A stretch of 64,000 nt of DNA from Hoplostethus atlanticus. Taxonomy: Eukaryota; Chordata; Actinopteri; Trachichthyiformes; Trachichthyidae. A program made the position numbers and the translations under genes. The DNA lies in contig JAXDDX010000289.1 in NCBI GenBank assembly GCA_034670405.1, forward strand, positions 186,001 through 250,000, given 5' to 3'. This document shows positions 21,305-31,422 of this stretch, piece after piece. The first letter of the stretch is position 1, and each line of letters opens with the position of its first letter. The notes below the pieces were generated by a model. It searched no databases. It was not told where the DNA came from and was given only the letters and a program-made list of their open reading frames with translations.

Positions 21305-22071
21305 TCACTTGTTTTTTGGCACGTAGACAACCGGGTGGTCTGACAACAAATCCGTTCTGAGTCTTAGAGAATCAGAAGTCTTGGCTTTAAAGTCAACAAG
21401 GTATCCGTATGGGATGCTTGTTGCGTCATTAAATGCCTCTAAGAAATACTTTGTCTTATACGGAAACATTTGTCTGGCCAGTAGACAGATCTGATATTTG
21501 TCTCTAGGATTTTTAAATAAGACAAGATAGTTGGTATTTAAGCTAATTGTCCTACTGGTTTTCCCCTGAATAAATAAGTTCTGCACTAGATAAATACAGG
21601 TTTCTATGGTATACATACTTTGTAAAAACATTCTGGACTTCCAAATTACCGCTAGCATCATTCATCAAGTCATCAATAATGAGCAAATTATTTTTTTGCG
21701 GTGGTAGGAGAGTCGTCGCAGAGAGACGCTGGTATGCCTTCCACAAAGTTTATGTCCCTTATTTTCAACAGATTATCGTACAGAGGCTGCCAACATGAAT
21801 AAATGTAAACAATATTGTCAATCTTGTCAGAAATGAGTTTCTCTGCATTTTCAACAACAGTCTTGACAAAGTATGTTTTCCCACTATTTGAAGGACCTGC
21901 CACAACCAAACTGAATGGATGCTGTAGCCGATGATCAAATCAAATCAAATCACATTTATTTGTATAGCCCTTAATCACCGTTACAGTCTCTAAGGGCTTC
22001 ACAGTGCCCAACATGTAAAAATAATGATGATCAAACCTCTCTGCCTCTCTAGACATGACTCTAGTATCCAT
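21305..22071 (-). pseudogene. FtsK/HerA-type packaging ATPase (A32-like), broken
   Basis: The start region (ATG 22071 or in-frame 22056, SREAERFDH) is cut by an L2 LINE tail at 21940-22025. The gene resumes with HRLQHPFSLVVAGPSNSGKT, whose GPSNSGKT is the Walker A loop. Walker B is LLIIDDLMND near 21680. A sensor region follows (SLNTNYLVLFKNPRDKYQIC, LLARQMFP), ending VVYVPKNK. Frame changes at about 21690-21750 and 21620-21665 split these pieces. Such ATPases pump viral DNA into capsids. The order ATPase, small basic protein, KMYLVP protein is tight and looks co-transcribed. Confidence 0.85.
21940..22025 (-). mobile_element. L2 LINE 3'-end fragment inserted in the ATPase gene
   Basis: The 86 bp is nearly identical to the 3' end of the L2 element at 45.56 kb: an AAATC-type tail, then CACATTTATTTGTATAGCCC. 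It is flanked by an exact 10-bp target duplication GATGATCAAA at 21930-21939 and 22026-22035. This is a severely 5'-truncated retroposition event, later than the Polinton itself. Confidence 0.9.
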
Positions 22072-22149
22072 ATGGTAGTGTGGTATAATCAGGAAAAGCC
22101 CTGCGCTTGTTGTAAACCATCTGTTGACACACTGTTGGTATATGCACTA

Positions 22150-22929
22150 CTAAAATCTCCTAATTTGTCGAAGAGCTCTTATCTCGGCAAGAAGCTCTGT
22201 GTGTGATGCGTGTATCAGCGAGTTTTGCCTCTTAATGGCTTGTTCTATGCTATCAAATCTTCTGGAAAACTTGTTGCGCTGTCTCATAAAATCATCATTA
22301 TTTTTTCAAATAGATTTGGCTAATGCATCTATGCTTTGAGTCATGGATTTGACCAACACAACGACATCTCGATCGCTCACCCTTGCAGATGACGACGGTG
22401 TCGGTATGGCGATGTTTTCCGGGTCTTGGACGGAATTTTCTTCGCTGCACGTCTGTGTCAGCCCAAACTCAGAGCGATCCCAGAGTGCAATGTCTTCATC
22501 AGTCCAGCTGTCCGACTGGAGATTTAAAACTATCCCCGCGGAGGCGCTCGTCTCCTCCTCACCGCTTACTAAAAACAAAACACATTAGATGGTATAGTCC
22601 ATTAGTCGGTGATTATTATAAAAGGGACAATATAGTTTTAAACATAGGGTGTATCAGATGCTAATACTATACCGTTTTCAGATCTTGTGTGTTTTGCCTG
22701 AGGCTCCTGCGTCTCAGGTCCTCCCTCAACAGACGACTTTGAAACGTTATTCACATATTGTTCAAGCTTGTTTAACGCATCACCTTGATGTTCAGTAAAA
22801 AAAAAAAGAAGAAAAAAAACACTGCATTGCTGTTTTATTTTTTCATTTCAATTTTGATTTATATCAAATACTTACTGGTGTTTTGAGGAAACTGCTCTTT
22901 AAGTGGTGCGCATTTTTTTCCTAGAAGAC
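22150..22929 (-). pseudogene. Spliced Polinton accessory gene with coiled-coil end
   Basis: Three exons fit one reading frame on the minus strand. They are 22929-22876 (acceptor CTTAG|G, donor CCA|GTAAGT; KKCAPLKEQF), 22783-22673 (acceptor TCAAG|G, donor AACG|GTATAG; ALNKLEQYVNN) and 22568-22150 (acceptor TTTTTAG|T; VSGEEETSASAG, DEDIALWDRSEFGL). Both introns interrupt codons after base 1, so the phases agree. Exon 3 has an in-frame TGA at 22306-22308 and then stays open as a helical end (FDSIEQAIKRQ, ELLAEIRALRQI). The first exon with the start codon was not found. Function unknown. Confidence 0.5.
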
Positions 22930-23164
22930 CTAAGAAATGCAGGAGCAAATGAAATGTACAACTCATTAGAAAGTTCAACTCATTAGAAAGAACCTGGTTT
23001 TAAAAATATGCGCCCGAATGTAGAATAAAAAAACTACTTTTGTTAGGGTGTTTATTTTCTTTGTCCGTACGTGTCTGAATAGACTTCCTTAAGGATTATA
23101 AAACAAAACAAAAAACAGGCTCATGTGACATCCCACCACGCAAAGAATTATGTCTGACATAGAT

Positions 23165-23566
23165 CAACACACTTCTGAACAATAGGATCATAAAACAAAA
23201 ACAGTCCATAGTGCCCATTGTGACACACAGCTCCCCAATGACCCGCATTTGACACTGGCAAATACACCCCGTTCAGGATCAAAAGAACAAATGAATGACA
23301 CCTCCACCCACACACTCAAAGGTCACAACATGACACATCACGCAGGTCATCATTCAAAACTGTCAAATTACTGACAGGCTGTCAATCAAAAGGAGGTCGA
23401 TAGGCCAACAATCAAAACTGTCAAATATTGACAGGCTGTCAATCAACAGGGGGGTCATAAATCTAATTTTGATAGGCTGTCAATCATCTGTCAAGTATTG
23501 ACAGGTCATAAATCAACAGGGGGTCATAAATTTAATTTTGACAGGAGGCGGGCCATATTAACTACT
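23165..23566 (-). repeat. Right terminal inverted repeat of the Polinton-like element
   Basis: Inverted match to 13754-14235, about 80 bp shorter because one or two internal subrepeat units are missing. CTGTCAATCA (reverse of TGATTGACAG) occurs at 23379, 23436 and 23477. It ends ACTACT at 23566, directly before the ATTGTG duplication. Confidence 0.9.
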
Positions 23567-23989
23567 ATTGTGCATTCATATCTTTAAAGAAACTTTGCAC
23601 TTGCAGAATCACTGCCAGAATCAATACCATAGGAACATTAATTTAGATCACCCACACGCAAGATACTGATAGTTTCACTGTTTAGTTGTCCGTACAATCA
23701 TTAAATATTGTAGTACAAAATATGTGATACATGTTTCATTATTGTACTACATGTAAATACATCACTGTAAAAGGACTAGTAGAGAGAATACTATAGACAC
23801 AGTGGAATCAATGAACAAAATATGAAATGTATTTCATGAAATACAGTAAAATCACAACATAGGTTTCTTTGAATCAAAGCAAAAATAATTAGCTACAAAA
23901 AAAACTAAAACTAAAACATCAACTGCAGTGTTCCTCACCTGGCCTACTGTAAAAAGCAAAACAAAGGATTGATTACTGTACTTCTATAT

Positions 23990-24180
23990 TTTCATCAACC
24001 TGTCTTGTGGATTTGGCCACAAGTTCTCATCCACATCACAATAGATGTTTTCATTAGCCAAACATCTTGGGAAGAATCTTCGGACATGGCGAATCCAGGC
24101 CTGACACTGGTCTGTCGTGATGTCATTGCATGCGTCAGTCATGGTCTGGAAAAGTGGTACACGGGACCATAGAAACAGTG
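23990..24180 (-). pseudogene. C-terminal remnant of a DDE_3 (IS630-like) transposase
   Basis: A reverse-strand frame without its own start reads ITTDQCQAWIRHVRRFFPRC, then LANENIYCDVDENLWPN and QDRLMKI before a stop. This C-terminal block (CQAWIRH..RFFPRC....I.CDVDENLWP) is what I know from fish IS630/DDE_3 transposases. The catalytic part would lie to the right in the parent element and is deleted here. Confidence 0.65.
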
Positions 24181-25029
24181 TCTGATAAAGAATGATGATG
24201 AAATATTACATCCATAGATAATGTAGTCCAATTGGTTCGTGTTCCACGGTAATTGGTGTCAATGGATCTCGTAATCCTGAAACTTTCATGATTTAAACAT
24301 GGAATATTGTTCATCAGTTACATTTTGAGCAGTTTTATAGTTAGATCATTGTAATGAAATGAATAGACAGTCATCTCAGATGTAATGTGTGAATGGCATT
24401 TTGAAATGGAATACTTTGATGTTAAGTTGTGTCATTTTGAACAGGTGATTTTAGTTCAATGAACAAATGATCTTAGGTTTATGTGTTTCCAAGCAATTGG
24501 AAAAAGTGTTAGCGTTTTGAAAAATGTTGAAAAATCGGTTGTGAGTTTTGAAAAATGACACCAAGGTTCTGAAATCAGTGCCAGTGATTGTAAAAACTGT
24601 AAATGGTACCCGCAAAACACCTTCTAGGCAGAGTAGCAAAGAAAAAGCCATATCTGAGACTGGCCAATAAAAGGAAAAGATTAAGATGGGCAAAGAACTA
24701 TTTAGGGAAGAAGCAGTCAGCTGGTATTCTGTCTAAAATGGAGTGGCCAGCGCAGTAACCAGATCTCAACCGTAAGAAGTGCCCATGAAGCTAGAATGCC
24801 AAAGGTCTGCAGGGCTGTAATTGCTGCAAATGGAGGATTCTTTGACGAAAGCAAAGTTTGAAGGACAAAATTATTATTTCAAGTAAAAATCATTATTTCT
24901 AACCTTGTCAATGTCTTGACTATATTTTCTATTCATTTTGCAACTCATTTGATGAATAAAAGTGTGAGTTTTCATGGAAAACATGACATTTTCTGGGTGA
25001 CCCCAAACTTTTGAGCGGTTGTGTACATG

Positions 25030-25335
25030 GTAAGAAGTCCGGTATTAAAGTGATAAAGTGTAGTAAAGTGACCGATGCTGTAGATAGCAGCTGGGTCTGA
25101 TGAGCTCGCCCCGTTCTTTTTTGATTGCAGCCCCCATCATTGCGGCTCCCATAACAACCTTTTAACCTGTCCTTCCATATGGCTGAGATTCCATCTGACT
25201 GAAAAGAAGCGATTGACTGTGCGTCCATTGTTCAAGGGTGGAGATCAGGATGACCCCAACTGTTATAGACCCATTTCCATCCTGCCTTGTATTTAAAAAA
25301 CTGGTCAACAGGCAGTTGGATGTACCCAAAATGTT
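25030..25335 (+). pseudogene. LINE reverse transcriptase scrap
   Basis: At about 25205-25290 the plus strand reads RLTVRPLFKGGDQDDPNCYR, then PISILP. This is the N-terminal RT motif of non-LTR elements (V.P.FK.GD..D..NYRPIS.LP). It lies between the right end of the Tc1 element and the gypsy integrase. The rest of the LINE is absent. Confidence 0.6.
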
Positions 25336-25343
25336 TACTGCTT

Positions 25344-26249
25344 TTAAACCCTTTTGACTACGTGCATAATGTTGCTCTCTCCTGAAAGATAAGACCTTGT
25401 AGTTTGTTCTCCAGGTGTCAGAAATACTGTGTTATGCTCAGTGTTATTATATGCTTGGAGCAGCATGGGAAGATGATCTGGCCACCTCTTTTGTTGACCC
25501 TCACCCAGGGATCCTAGTAGAGACAACAATGTTTGATTAAAGCGTTCGCAGGCCCCATTGCCTTGGGGTCCGTAAGGCGTAGTGCAAATCTTTCTACATC
25601 CGTACAGCTGACAGAACTGGACCACAAGCTCAGATTCAAAAGCAGCCCCCTGATCACTCAAGAGTTGCTCAGGGCATCCCCAGTGTTGCACTACAGCTGT
25701 CCAAAGGGCTTTCATCGGGACCGCCCACCCATATCTGGAAAAGAGGTCGGTTATAACAAGCAGGTATGTGTAAGTGTCACCAGGAGAGGTACTCAATAGC
25801 CAAGGTCTGCAGAGGGTAACTGGTGGTGATTGGCACTAGAGGTGCCCTTACCTCTGGCCCCGGCTTCCTCTGGACACAATATGGGCACTCCGTGCTCCAA
25901 CGTCGCACATCCTCTCCTAAGCTGGGCCAGTAGAACCCTTGCTTCTGCTTGAATCCGGCCAGCACTTAAATGGCCTAGCGAGGTGTGGTAGATCTCCCAT
26001 AAGCCTTTCATTGCGGTGCTGGGCACTAGGATCTGCCACCTCTAGGCGTCCTCTACAGCGTCCCGCACCTGTCGGCCAAGGACTCCATTCCGCATGGCCA
26101 GTCTGTCCCACTCTCTCCACCATCGCCTCTCCTCCAAGTGGGCATCTCTCTGGGCAGCTTACCCTGGTAGACCCTCTCTGACAACACTTTGAGGTGTGGA
26201 TCGTCCTGCTGCCGTCAAAGCTTGCATCCGTATACAGGATATCACATCC
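25344..26249 (-). pseudogene. Gypsy integrase
   Basis: The zinc-binding part is readable as YHTSLGHLSAGRIQ and CPYCVQRK (HHCC type). In the catalytic core, the position of the first Asp reads IEYLS, so it is Glu here; the second is D in LLSDQGAAFESEL; the Glu is in GNGACERFNQTLLSL. Frame changes occur near 25780-25800 and 25960-26030. The upstream piece to 26249 (ISCIRMQALTAAG, QSVVREGLPG) is the RNase H-integrase spacer. Confidence 0.75.
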
Positions 26250-26466
26250 ACCCCATTCACACACATGGCCCCTGCCATCGGGCTACCATGCAAGGTACCA
26301 ACCTGCACATCAGGGGAACCTAATCATTCATACACACACTCACACACCGAAGGCACAGCTTGCCCAAGGACACTTCAACATGCGGACTGGAGGAGCTGGG
26401 GATCGAACCTCCAAACTTCTGATTAGAGGACGACCCACTCTACCCCCTGAGCCACAGCCGCTCCAA
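26250..26466 (-). repeat. tRNA-derived SINE, reverse strand
   Basis: Read on the minus strand, the head at 26466 has an A box (GTGGCTCAGGGGGTAGAGTG) and a B box (GAGGTTCGATCCCC) at tRNA-like spacing. A body with CTTGGGCAAGCTGTGCC follows. This is a common fish SINE layout. It separates the gypsy RNase H and RT coding pieces. It is not a functional tRNA: the arms pair poorly and the 3' end runs into SINE body. Confidence 0.75.
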
Positions 26467-27380
26467 GCCAGGATTGGGGCACTCAGCAGGTCAGTTTTGA
26501 GTTGTTCAAAGGCTTGTTGGGGGTCCAAGCCACTGGAAGGCCCTTCTTTCCTAGCATCGCTGTGCCAGCCAGCAAGCCGTTGAGGAGGGAGGCAATCCTA
26601 GAGAAAAAGGGGATAAAACATCTATAATATCCAGCAAAGCCAAAGAAGGAGCGTACCTGTGCAGTAGTCTCTGGTTGAGACCAGTCACAGACTGCTATTA
26701 TCTTCTCTGGGTCAGTAGCGACCCCAGCTTCACTTACCACGTGCCCTAGGTAGACTACCTCCTTCTGCAGGAGCTTACACTTCTGAGGCTGCAATTTCAG
26801 TCCATACTTTGCAAGCCTCTGGAACACCTGTTCCAAATGCTGTAGGTAGCAGTCAAAGTCAGGTGAATAAACAATGACATCATCCAAGTATACCATAAGG
26901 AAATCATTTACCTTATCCCCCATGCACTTCTGCATGAGCCTCTGGAAGGTGGCAGGGGCATTGCACAGCCCGAAGGGCATTCTGGAGAATTCAAAAATCC
27001 CCAGGCGTGTCGCAAATTGAACCAAATTTGCCAGTACCCGCAGGCAAGGTCGAGGGTGGAGTACCAAGCCGCCCCCTTAAGGCCCGTCCGGGACTCCTCA
27101 ATCCGAGGGAGAGGCCCAGGGGTAACTGCATTCAGCCGGCGGTAGTCGACGCAAAACCTCCAGGTCCCATCCTTCTTCACAAGGACAACAGGTACGGCCC
27201 AGAGGCTCGAACTCTCCGTGATGACTCCCGAGTCTAGCATACTGTATAACAGCTGTCGGAGTTCCTGATACAGAGTTGGGGGGACAGGCCGGTGTCGTTC
27301 ACGGCCTGGCGGGGCAGTCTCGGTGGGGATATGGTGTAGGACAGCATCCGTATTACCGTAGTCTTTGTCTGTTTTGTCTG
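26467..27380 (-). pseudogene. Gypsy reverse transcriptase and start of RNase H
   Basis: The N-terminal frame (26908-27396) has VPPTLYQELRQLLYSMLDSG, VPVVLVKKDGTWRFCVDYRR and STLDLACGYWQ. A frame change near 27000-27030 leads into FEFSRMPFGLCNAPATFQRL, the catalytic box FLMVYLDDVIVYS and FFGFAGYYRCFIPFFSRIAS. FEQLKTDLLSAPILAW follows in another frame. These are the standard Ty3/gypsy RT motifs in order. BEL/Pao sequence begins upstream at about 27381. Confidence 0.85.
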
Positions 27381-27735
27381 TAAGTACATATGGCAATTAG
27401 AAAGGCAATTCTATGTTTGTAGGAAATCATTATTTGTAAACTTTAGAATTAAATTGTTTCTCCATGTGCTGTTGTTGCATGTGCATTTTGTGACTAGCTA
27501 GCTTGGTAGCCTAGCTGTTGTACAATTTCCAATTGAGTTCCATTCGGATGAGAAAACATTTATTTGTATCTGCTTGTAACAGCATATTTGTTTTTCTACC
27601 CCTGTGTTGCACTTTCACAGTATTCTGAATTCTTCAGTAAACAAACAAGAAAAGTCAAGCCTTGTGATTTATTGGAGATTCTTATATTGTTAGCTACCTG
27701 TCAAGCTTTGCATGAGTAACGCACTGCAAGGGCAG
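27381..27735 (+). repeat. BEL/Pao 5' LTR
   Basis: Matches 34086-34360, including TAGGAAATCATTATTTGTAA and CACAGTATTCTGAATTCTTC. The left edge lies where gypsy RT sequence ends. The right edge is near GCACTGCAAGGGCAGTATA, shared by both copies. Boundaries are to within about 10 bp. Confidence 0.75.
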
Positions 27736-27838
27736 TATAGTGAAAAGACAAGAGCACAGCGGGCACAAGCATAAAGAAACTATGCAGCAGTCATGAGTCT
27801 ACGGTCAGGAAGACAGTATCAGTCCACAATGCAGAACC

Positions 27839-29400
27839 ATGAAGAGGCTTGGGGACAAGAAAAACATTTGTGGAGAACAAGAAGAAAAAGCTAAAAATCT
27901 TCAGAACAGTGACACCAAGTCACAGTCCGCACAATCAAAATCATCAAGGTGGACCAACAGGACGTCGTCATCCAGTTCTTCTGCCGTCAATGCACATGCT
28001 AAAGCAGAAGCTGCCCGTGCTCAACTGGCATATGCTGAAAAGGAAGCCAGCACTATAAAACAGAAAGCTGACCTGGAAGCAAACCTACATTTTCTCCAAA
28101 GTCAGAAAGTTGCTGCCGCTGCCTCAGCTGAGTTGTCTGACGGCGTGGAGCTCAGCATACTAGAACAACCCATCAGTCCAGCTCAGCGCACTACTGAGTA
28201 TGTCAAGCAGCACTCCCAAGCACACCTGGAAGAAATAGAGACTTTCATGGTTAAACCAGAAGAGTATTGTAGCTTGCCTAGTTGTAGACCAACTACTCAC
28301 CACGGCATCGACTACAACACAGACAGCAGCTGATAGTAGAGGCACCAAGTTTAACGGAGTTTAAAGTTTAAAGTCCGCCACAGCACCCCTTTACCCCCCT
28401 TAAACCCTCCTTACCTGAGTCACAAGTTGCGCAAGATCTCACAAAGTACCTCATCCGCAGAGAAATGGTGAGTTCAGGCTTGCTTAAATTTGATGACCGT
28501 CCTGAGAATTATTGGTCGTGGAAGGTATCTTTTCAGAGTGCTACCAGAGAACTAAACCTGTCTCACACAGAGGAGCTGGACTTGAATCATCAGAGCAGGC
28601 GAAAATAATTTGCTCTGTGCATATCCTGAATCCCGCAGCAGGCCTCAACCTAGTTTGGCAAAGATTAGAAGAATGCTACGGGTCATCAGAAGTAGTAGTA
28701 ACACGCACTTCTCAAGAGGATTGAAGACTTTCCTCAGCTAACAAACAAAGACAATGTCAAGCTCAGAGAATTGGGTGACATTCTCCTCGAATTGGAGTAT
28801 GCTAAAGAAGGAGGATACCTGCCAGGCCTCGCTTATTTGGACACAGCCTGTGGTGTACATCCAATAGTAGAGAAACTCCCGTATGGCTTACAGGACAAGT
28901 GGATAGCGACGGGATCCAAATACAAGGAAGATCATCGAGTAGCATTTCCCCCCTTTTTTGTCTTCTCCAAATACGTGCGACAGCAGGCTAAGATGAGAAA
29001 TTACCCCAGTTTTACCTTCTCCACCTCCAACAGCCAGACCTTAAAGCCAGAGAAAGCTCCAAGATACGGCAACAAAGCGTCTGTGACTGTACACAAAACA
29101 GATGTTGCACAAGAATGTCCTCCCAACCAAGTGAGTTTTGCTGGAAGAAAAATGGAAGATCCAGATAAACAGTGTCCTATAAACAAAAAGCCTCTTAATA
29201 AATGTCGGACCTTTAGAGGATAACACATTGAAGAGCGCAAGTCTTTTCTCAAAGAGAACCGAATCTGCTACAGGTGTTGTGGGTTGACACATATGGCAAA
29301 AGACTGCAGGGTAACCATTAAGTGCTCTGAGTGTAACAGTGAGAAACACATCACAGCTCTGCACCCGGGTCCACCTCCCTTCCGCACAGAGTCCTGCAGG
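27839..29400 (+). pseudogene. BEL/Pao gag region
   Basis: The first frame (27839-28333) is a charged, Ala-rich coiled coil (AHAKAEAARAQLAYAEKEAS) ending in a stop. At about 28431-28590 another frame has FDDRPENYWSWKVSFQSATR, the DUF1759-type gag motif. The frame at 28771-29223 continues with QDKWIATGSKYKEDHRVAFP. After its stop, two CCHC-like knuckles follow at 29240-29345 (ICYRCCGLTHMAKDC and CSECNSEKH). This order is typical of fish BEL elements. Several frame changes make it non-functional. Confidence 0.75.
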
Positions 29401-30165
29401 TGAGAGAAATGACGACGGGGAGCAGAGTGAGAGCGCATCTTCGTCAGTCACTTCAAAGTGCACAGAGATATGCAGTGGTGCAGACACTCTGAGGTCATGT
29501 TCCAAAATCAGCCTGGTCGCAGTATATCCAGAAGGAAACAAAGAGAAGGCAAGGAAAATGTATGCAGTGCTCGATGAGCAAAGTAACCAGTCGCTCGGCC
29601 AAGACAGAGTTTTTTGACCTTTTTGACATTTCTGCAACCTCTGACCCCTATACTCTGAAAACCTGTTCAGGTGTCATGAAAACTACAGGCAGGAGAGCAA
29701 GTAACTTCATGGTTGAACCATTAAATGGGAAACTACAGCTTCTCTTACCCACTTTAATCAAATGTGACATGATGTCTGATGATAGGAGTGAGATTCCCTC
29801 CCCTGAAGTGGCACACTATCACCCCACCTACATTCAGTTGCCAATAAGATACCTGCTGTGGATCCAGACGCTCAAATCCTCCTACTCTTCGGAAGAGACA
29901 TCCTGAGAGTGCACAAGGTACGTGAGCAAATCAACAGCCCCCAGAGTGCTCCTTATGCACGGTTAGACCTGGGATGGGTCATCGTGGGTGAAGCCTGCTT
30001 GGGAACAGCTCATAAACCAGCGGATGTCAATGTCTTCAAGGTAAATGTGCTCAGCAATGGCCGTGCATCCTTTCTCAGTCCCTGCCCAAAAAGCATCAAA
30101 GTGAAGGAGAGCTTTAGCAATATGATGTGGCATCAGGAAAACACCTTCTCCGGTCCATATTGACA
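29401..30165 (+). pseudogene. BEL/Pao A17-type aspartic protease region
   Basis: YAVLDEQSNQSL near 29565-29600 matches the A17 peptidase active-site block, where DEQS replaces the usual DTGS/DSGS type. Frame changes at about 29600 and 29850 follow. The spacer to RT includes ILLLFGRDILRVHKV and APYARLDLGWVIVGEACLG, the conserved segment before RT in Pao elements. Confidence 0.7.
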
Positions 30166-30206
30166 ATGCAAGTGCCATCGAAAGTACTGACAGCCTAGGA
30201 AGCTCA

Positions 30207-31422
30207 GTGTTTGAGGGGTCAAAGGATGATGATAAGCCAGCATTATCTGTAGATGATCAAGCCTTCCTGAGCATTATGGATAGAGAGGTCTACCAAGATG
30301 ATGGATGCAGCTGGGTGGCACCATTACCATTCCGTTCTCCCAGATGCCGTCTACCGAACAACAGAAATGAACCGTCTCTGCTCACTTCGCCGAACATTGG
30401 AGAGGAAACCAGACATGAAAGGCCAGTATTGTGAGTTCATGAGTAAAATGCTGGAGAATGATCATGCTGAGCTAGCCTCACCACTGGAGGAAGGGAAGGA
30501 AGCCTGGTACTTACCATCATTCGGTGTCCATCACCCACAAAAGCCGGACCAGATAAGAATAGTGTCCGACTCAAGTGCTGAATGTGAGGGAGTATCCTTG
30601 AACAACGTCCTCCTCAGTGGCCCAGATTTGAACAATACCCTTTTAGGGGTCCTCCTACGCTTCAGGAGAGAGCCTGTAGCTTTCACAGCAGATGTGCAAC
30701 AGATGTTTTATTGTTTTGTTGTACGAGAAGATCACAGAGACTACCTCTGCTTCCTCTGGTATGAGGACAACGACATACGCAAGAATGTAGTAGAGTATAG
30801 GATGAAGGTCCATGTGTTTGGCAACAGCCCCTCCCCTGCTGTGGCAATCTACTGCATGAGACGAGCTGCTGAAGAAGGCCAGCAAGAACACGGCTCTGAT
30901 GCAAAACAGTTTGTGGAGAGACATTTCTATGTTGATGATGGTCTCAGTTCAGTCACCACACATGAGGAAGCCATCAATATTCTGACACGGACCAGGAAGA
31001 TGCTCGCAGAGTCCAACCTGAAGCGGCAGAAGGAGGACCAGGCTAAAGACTTGAAAGATCTGGACCTTGGAGTGGATCCTCTGCCCCTTCAACGGAGCTT
31101 GGGGATATTTTGGGACCTAGGCACAGACAGCTTCACCTCCCGAGTGTCCCATGGAGAGAAAGCATACACACGGAGAGGTTTGTATGACCCCTTGGGGTTT
31201 GTTGCACCCATAACCATACAAGGTAAAGCCTTAGTCCAGGAACTCTCATCTGGACAGAATGAGTGGGATGCACCACTTCCCCCCGAGAAAGAAGCAGAGT
31301 GGAGTCAATGGAAGGAATCTTTGAAAGTGCATGAGAAGAAATGAGATTGACACTGATGTGAACGCTGTGATGTTCTTTACAGACAGTAGGATTATTCTTG
31401 GGTACATCCACAACACCTCCAG
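30207..31422 (+). pseudogene. BEL/Pao reverse transcriptase
   Basis: The 348-residue frame from 30298 contains WYLPSFGVHHPQKPDQIRIV, FTADVQQMFYCFVV and the catalytic box HFYVDDGLSS. Then come SLGIFWDLGTDSF and GLYDPLGFVAPITIQGKALV, the Pao RT/RNase H linker. A frame change near 31340 leads to the start of RNase H (AVMFFTDSRIILGYIHN), which is cut at 31422 by a LINE tail. A short frame at 30207-30434 holds the N-terminal DDDKPALSVDDQAFLSIMD. Confidence 0.85.

Larger units (their letters stand above)
13754..23566. mobile_element. Polinton/adintovirus-like provirus without DNA polymerase
   Basis: The element is 9813 bp. It starts AGTAGTAATAT and ends ATATTAACTACT, with an exact 6-bp target duplication ATTGTG at 13748-13753 and 23567-23572. 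Six-bp duplications and AG-type termini are known Polinton traits. It carries an rve integrase with chromodomain, penton-like, hexon-like, adenain-like protease and packaging ATPase genes, the Polinton/adintovirus morphogenetic set. No protein-primed polymerase B is present: the non-virion parts are short left and right accessory zones. Many genes are broken, so this copy is probably inactive. Confidence 0.9.
13653..24599 (-). mobile_element. IS630-type (DDE_3) Tc1/mariner element split by the Polinton
   Basis: The left end (CAGTTTTCACTTTGGCACTA) and the mirrored right end (CAGTTTTTACAATCACTGGC) share further sequence inward (ATTTCAGAACCTT, then GTCATTTTT). TA duplications flank them at 13651-13652 and 24600-24601. 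The element lies within the Tc1 coding region and is itself split by the Polinton at 13754-23566. About 1.1 kb of its own sequence remains, mostly right of the Polinton. Confidence 0.8.
11522..25023. mobile_element. Tc1-family element split by nested insertions
   Basis: Inverted ends CACTACCGCTCAAAAG (left) and its mirror ending GAGCGGTTGTG (right) are each flanked by TA (11520-11521 and 25024-25025). Only about 1.07 kb of the 13.5-kb span belongs to Tc1: 11522-12104, 13590-13652 and 24600-25023. The left part encodes the paired-type helix-turn-helix. The right part holds a decayed transposase piece and the 3' end. When the DDE_3 insert and one TA are removed, the flanks CAGCTTCATTA and AATGGTACCCGC join in a way that continues the element. 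Confidence 0.85.

Noticed and set aside
13748..23572. Herpesvirus-transposon hybrid (Teratorn-type)
   Set aside because: No herpesvirus genes; size and gene set fit Polinton/adintovirus.
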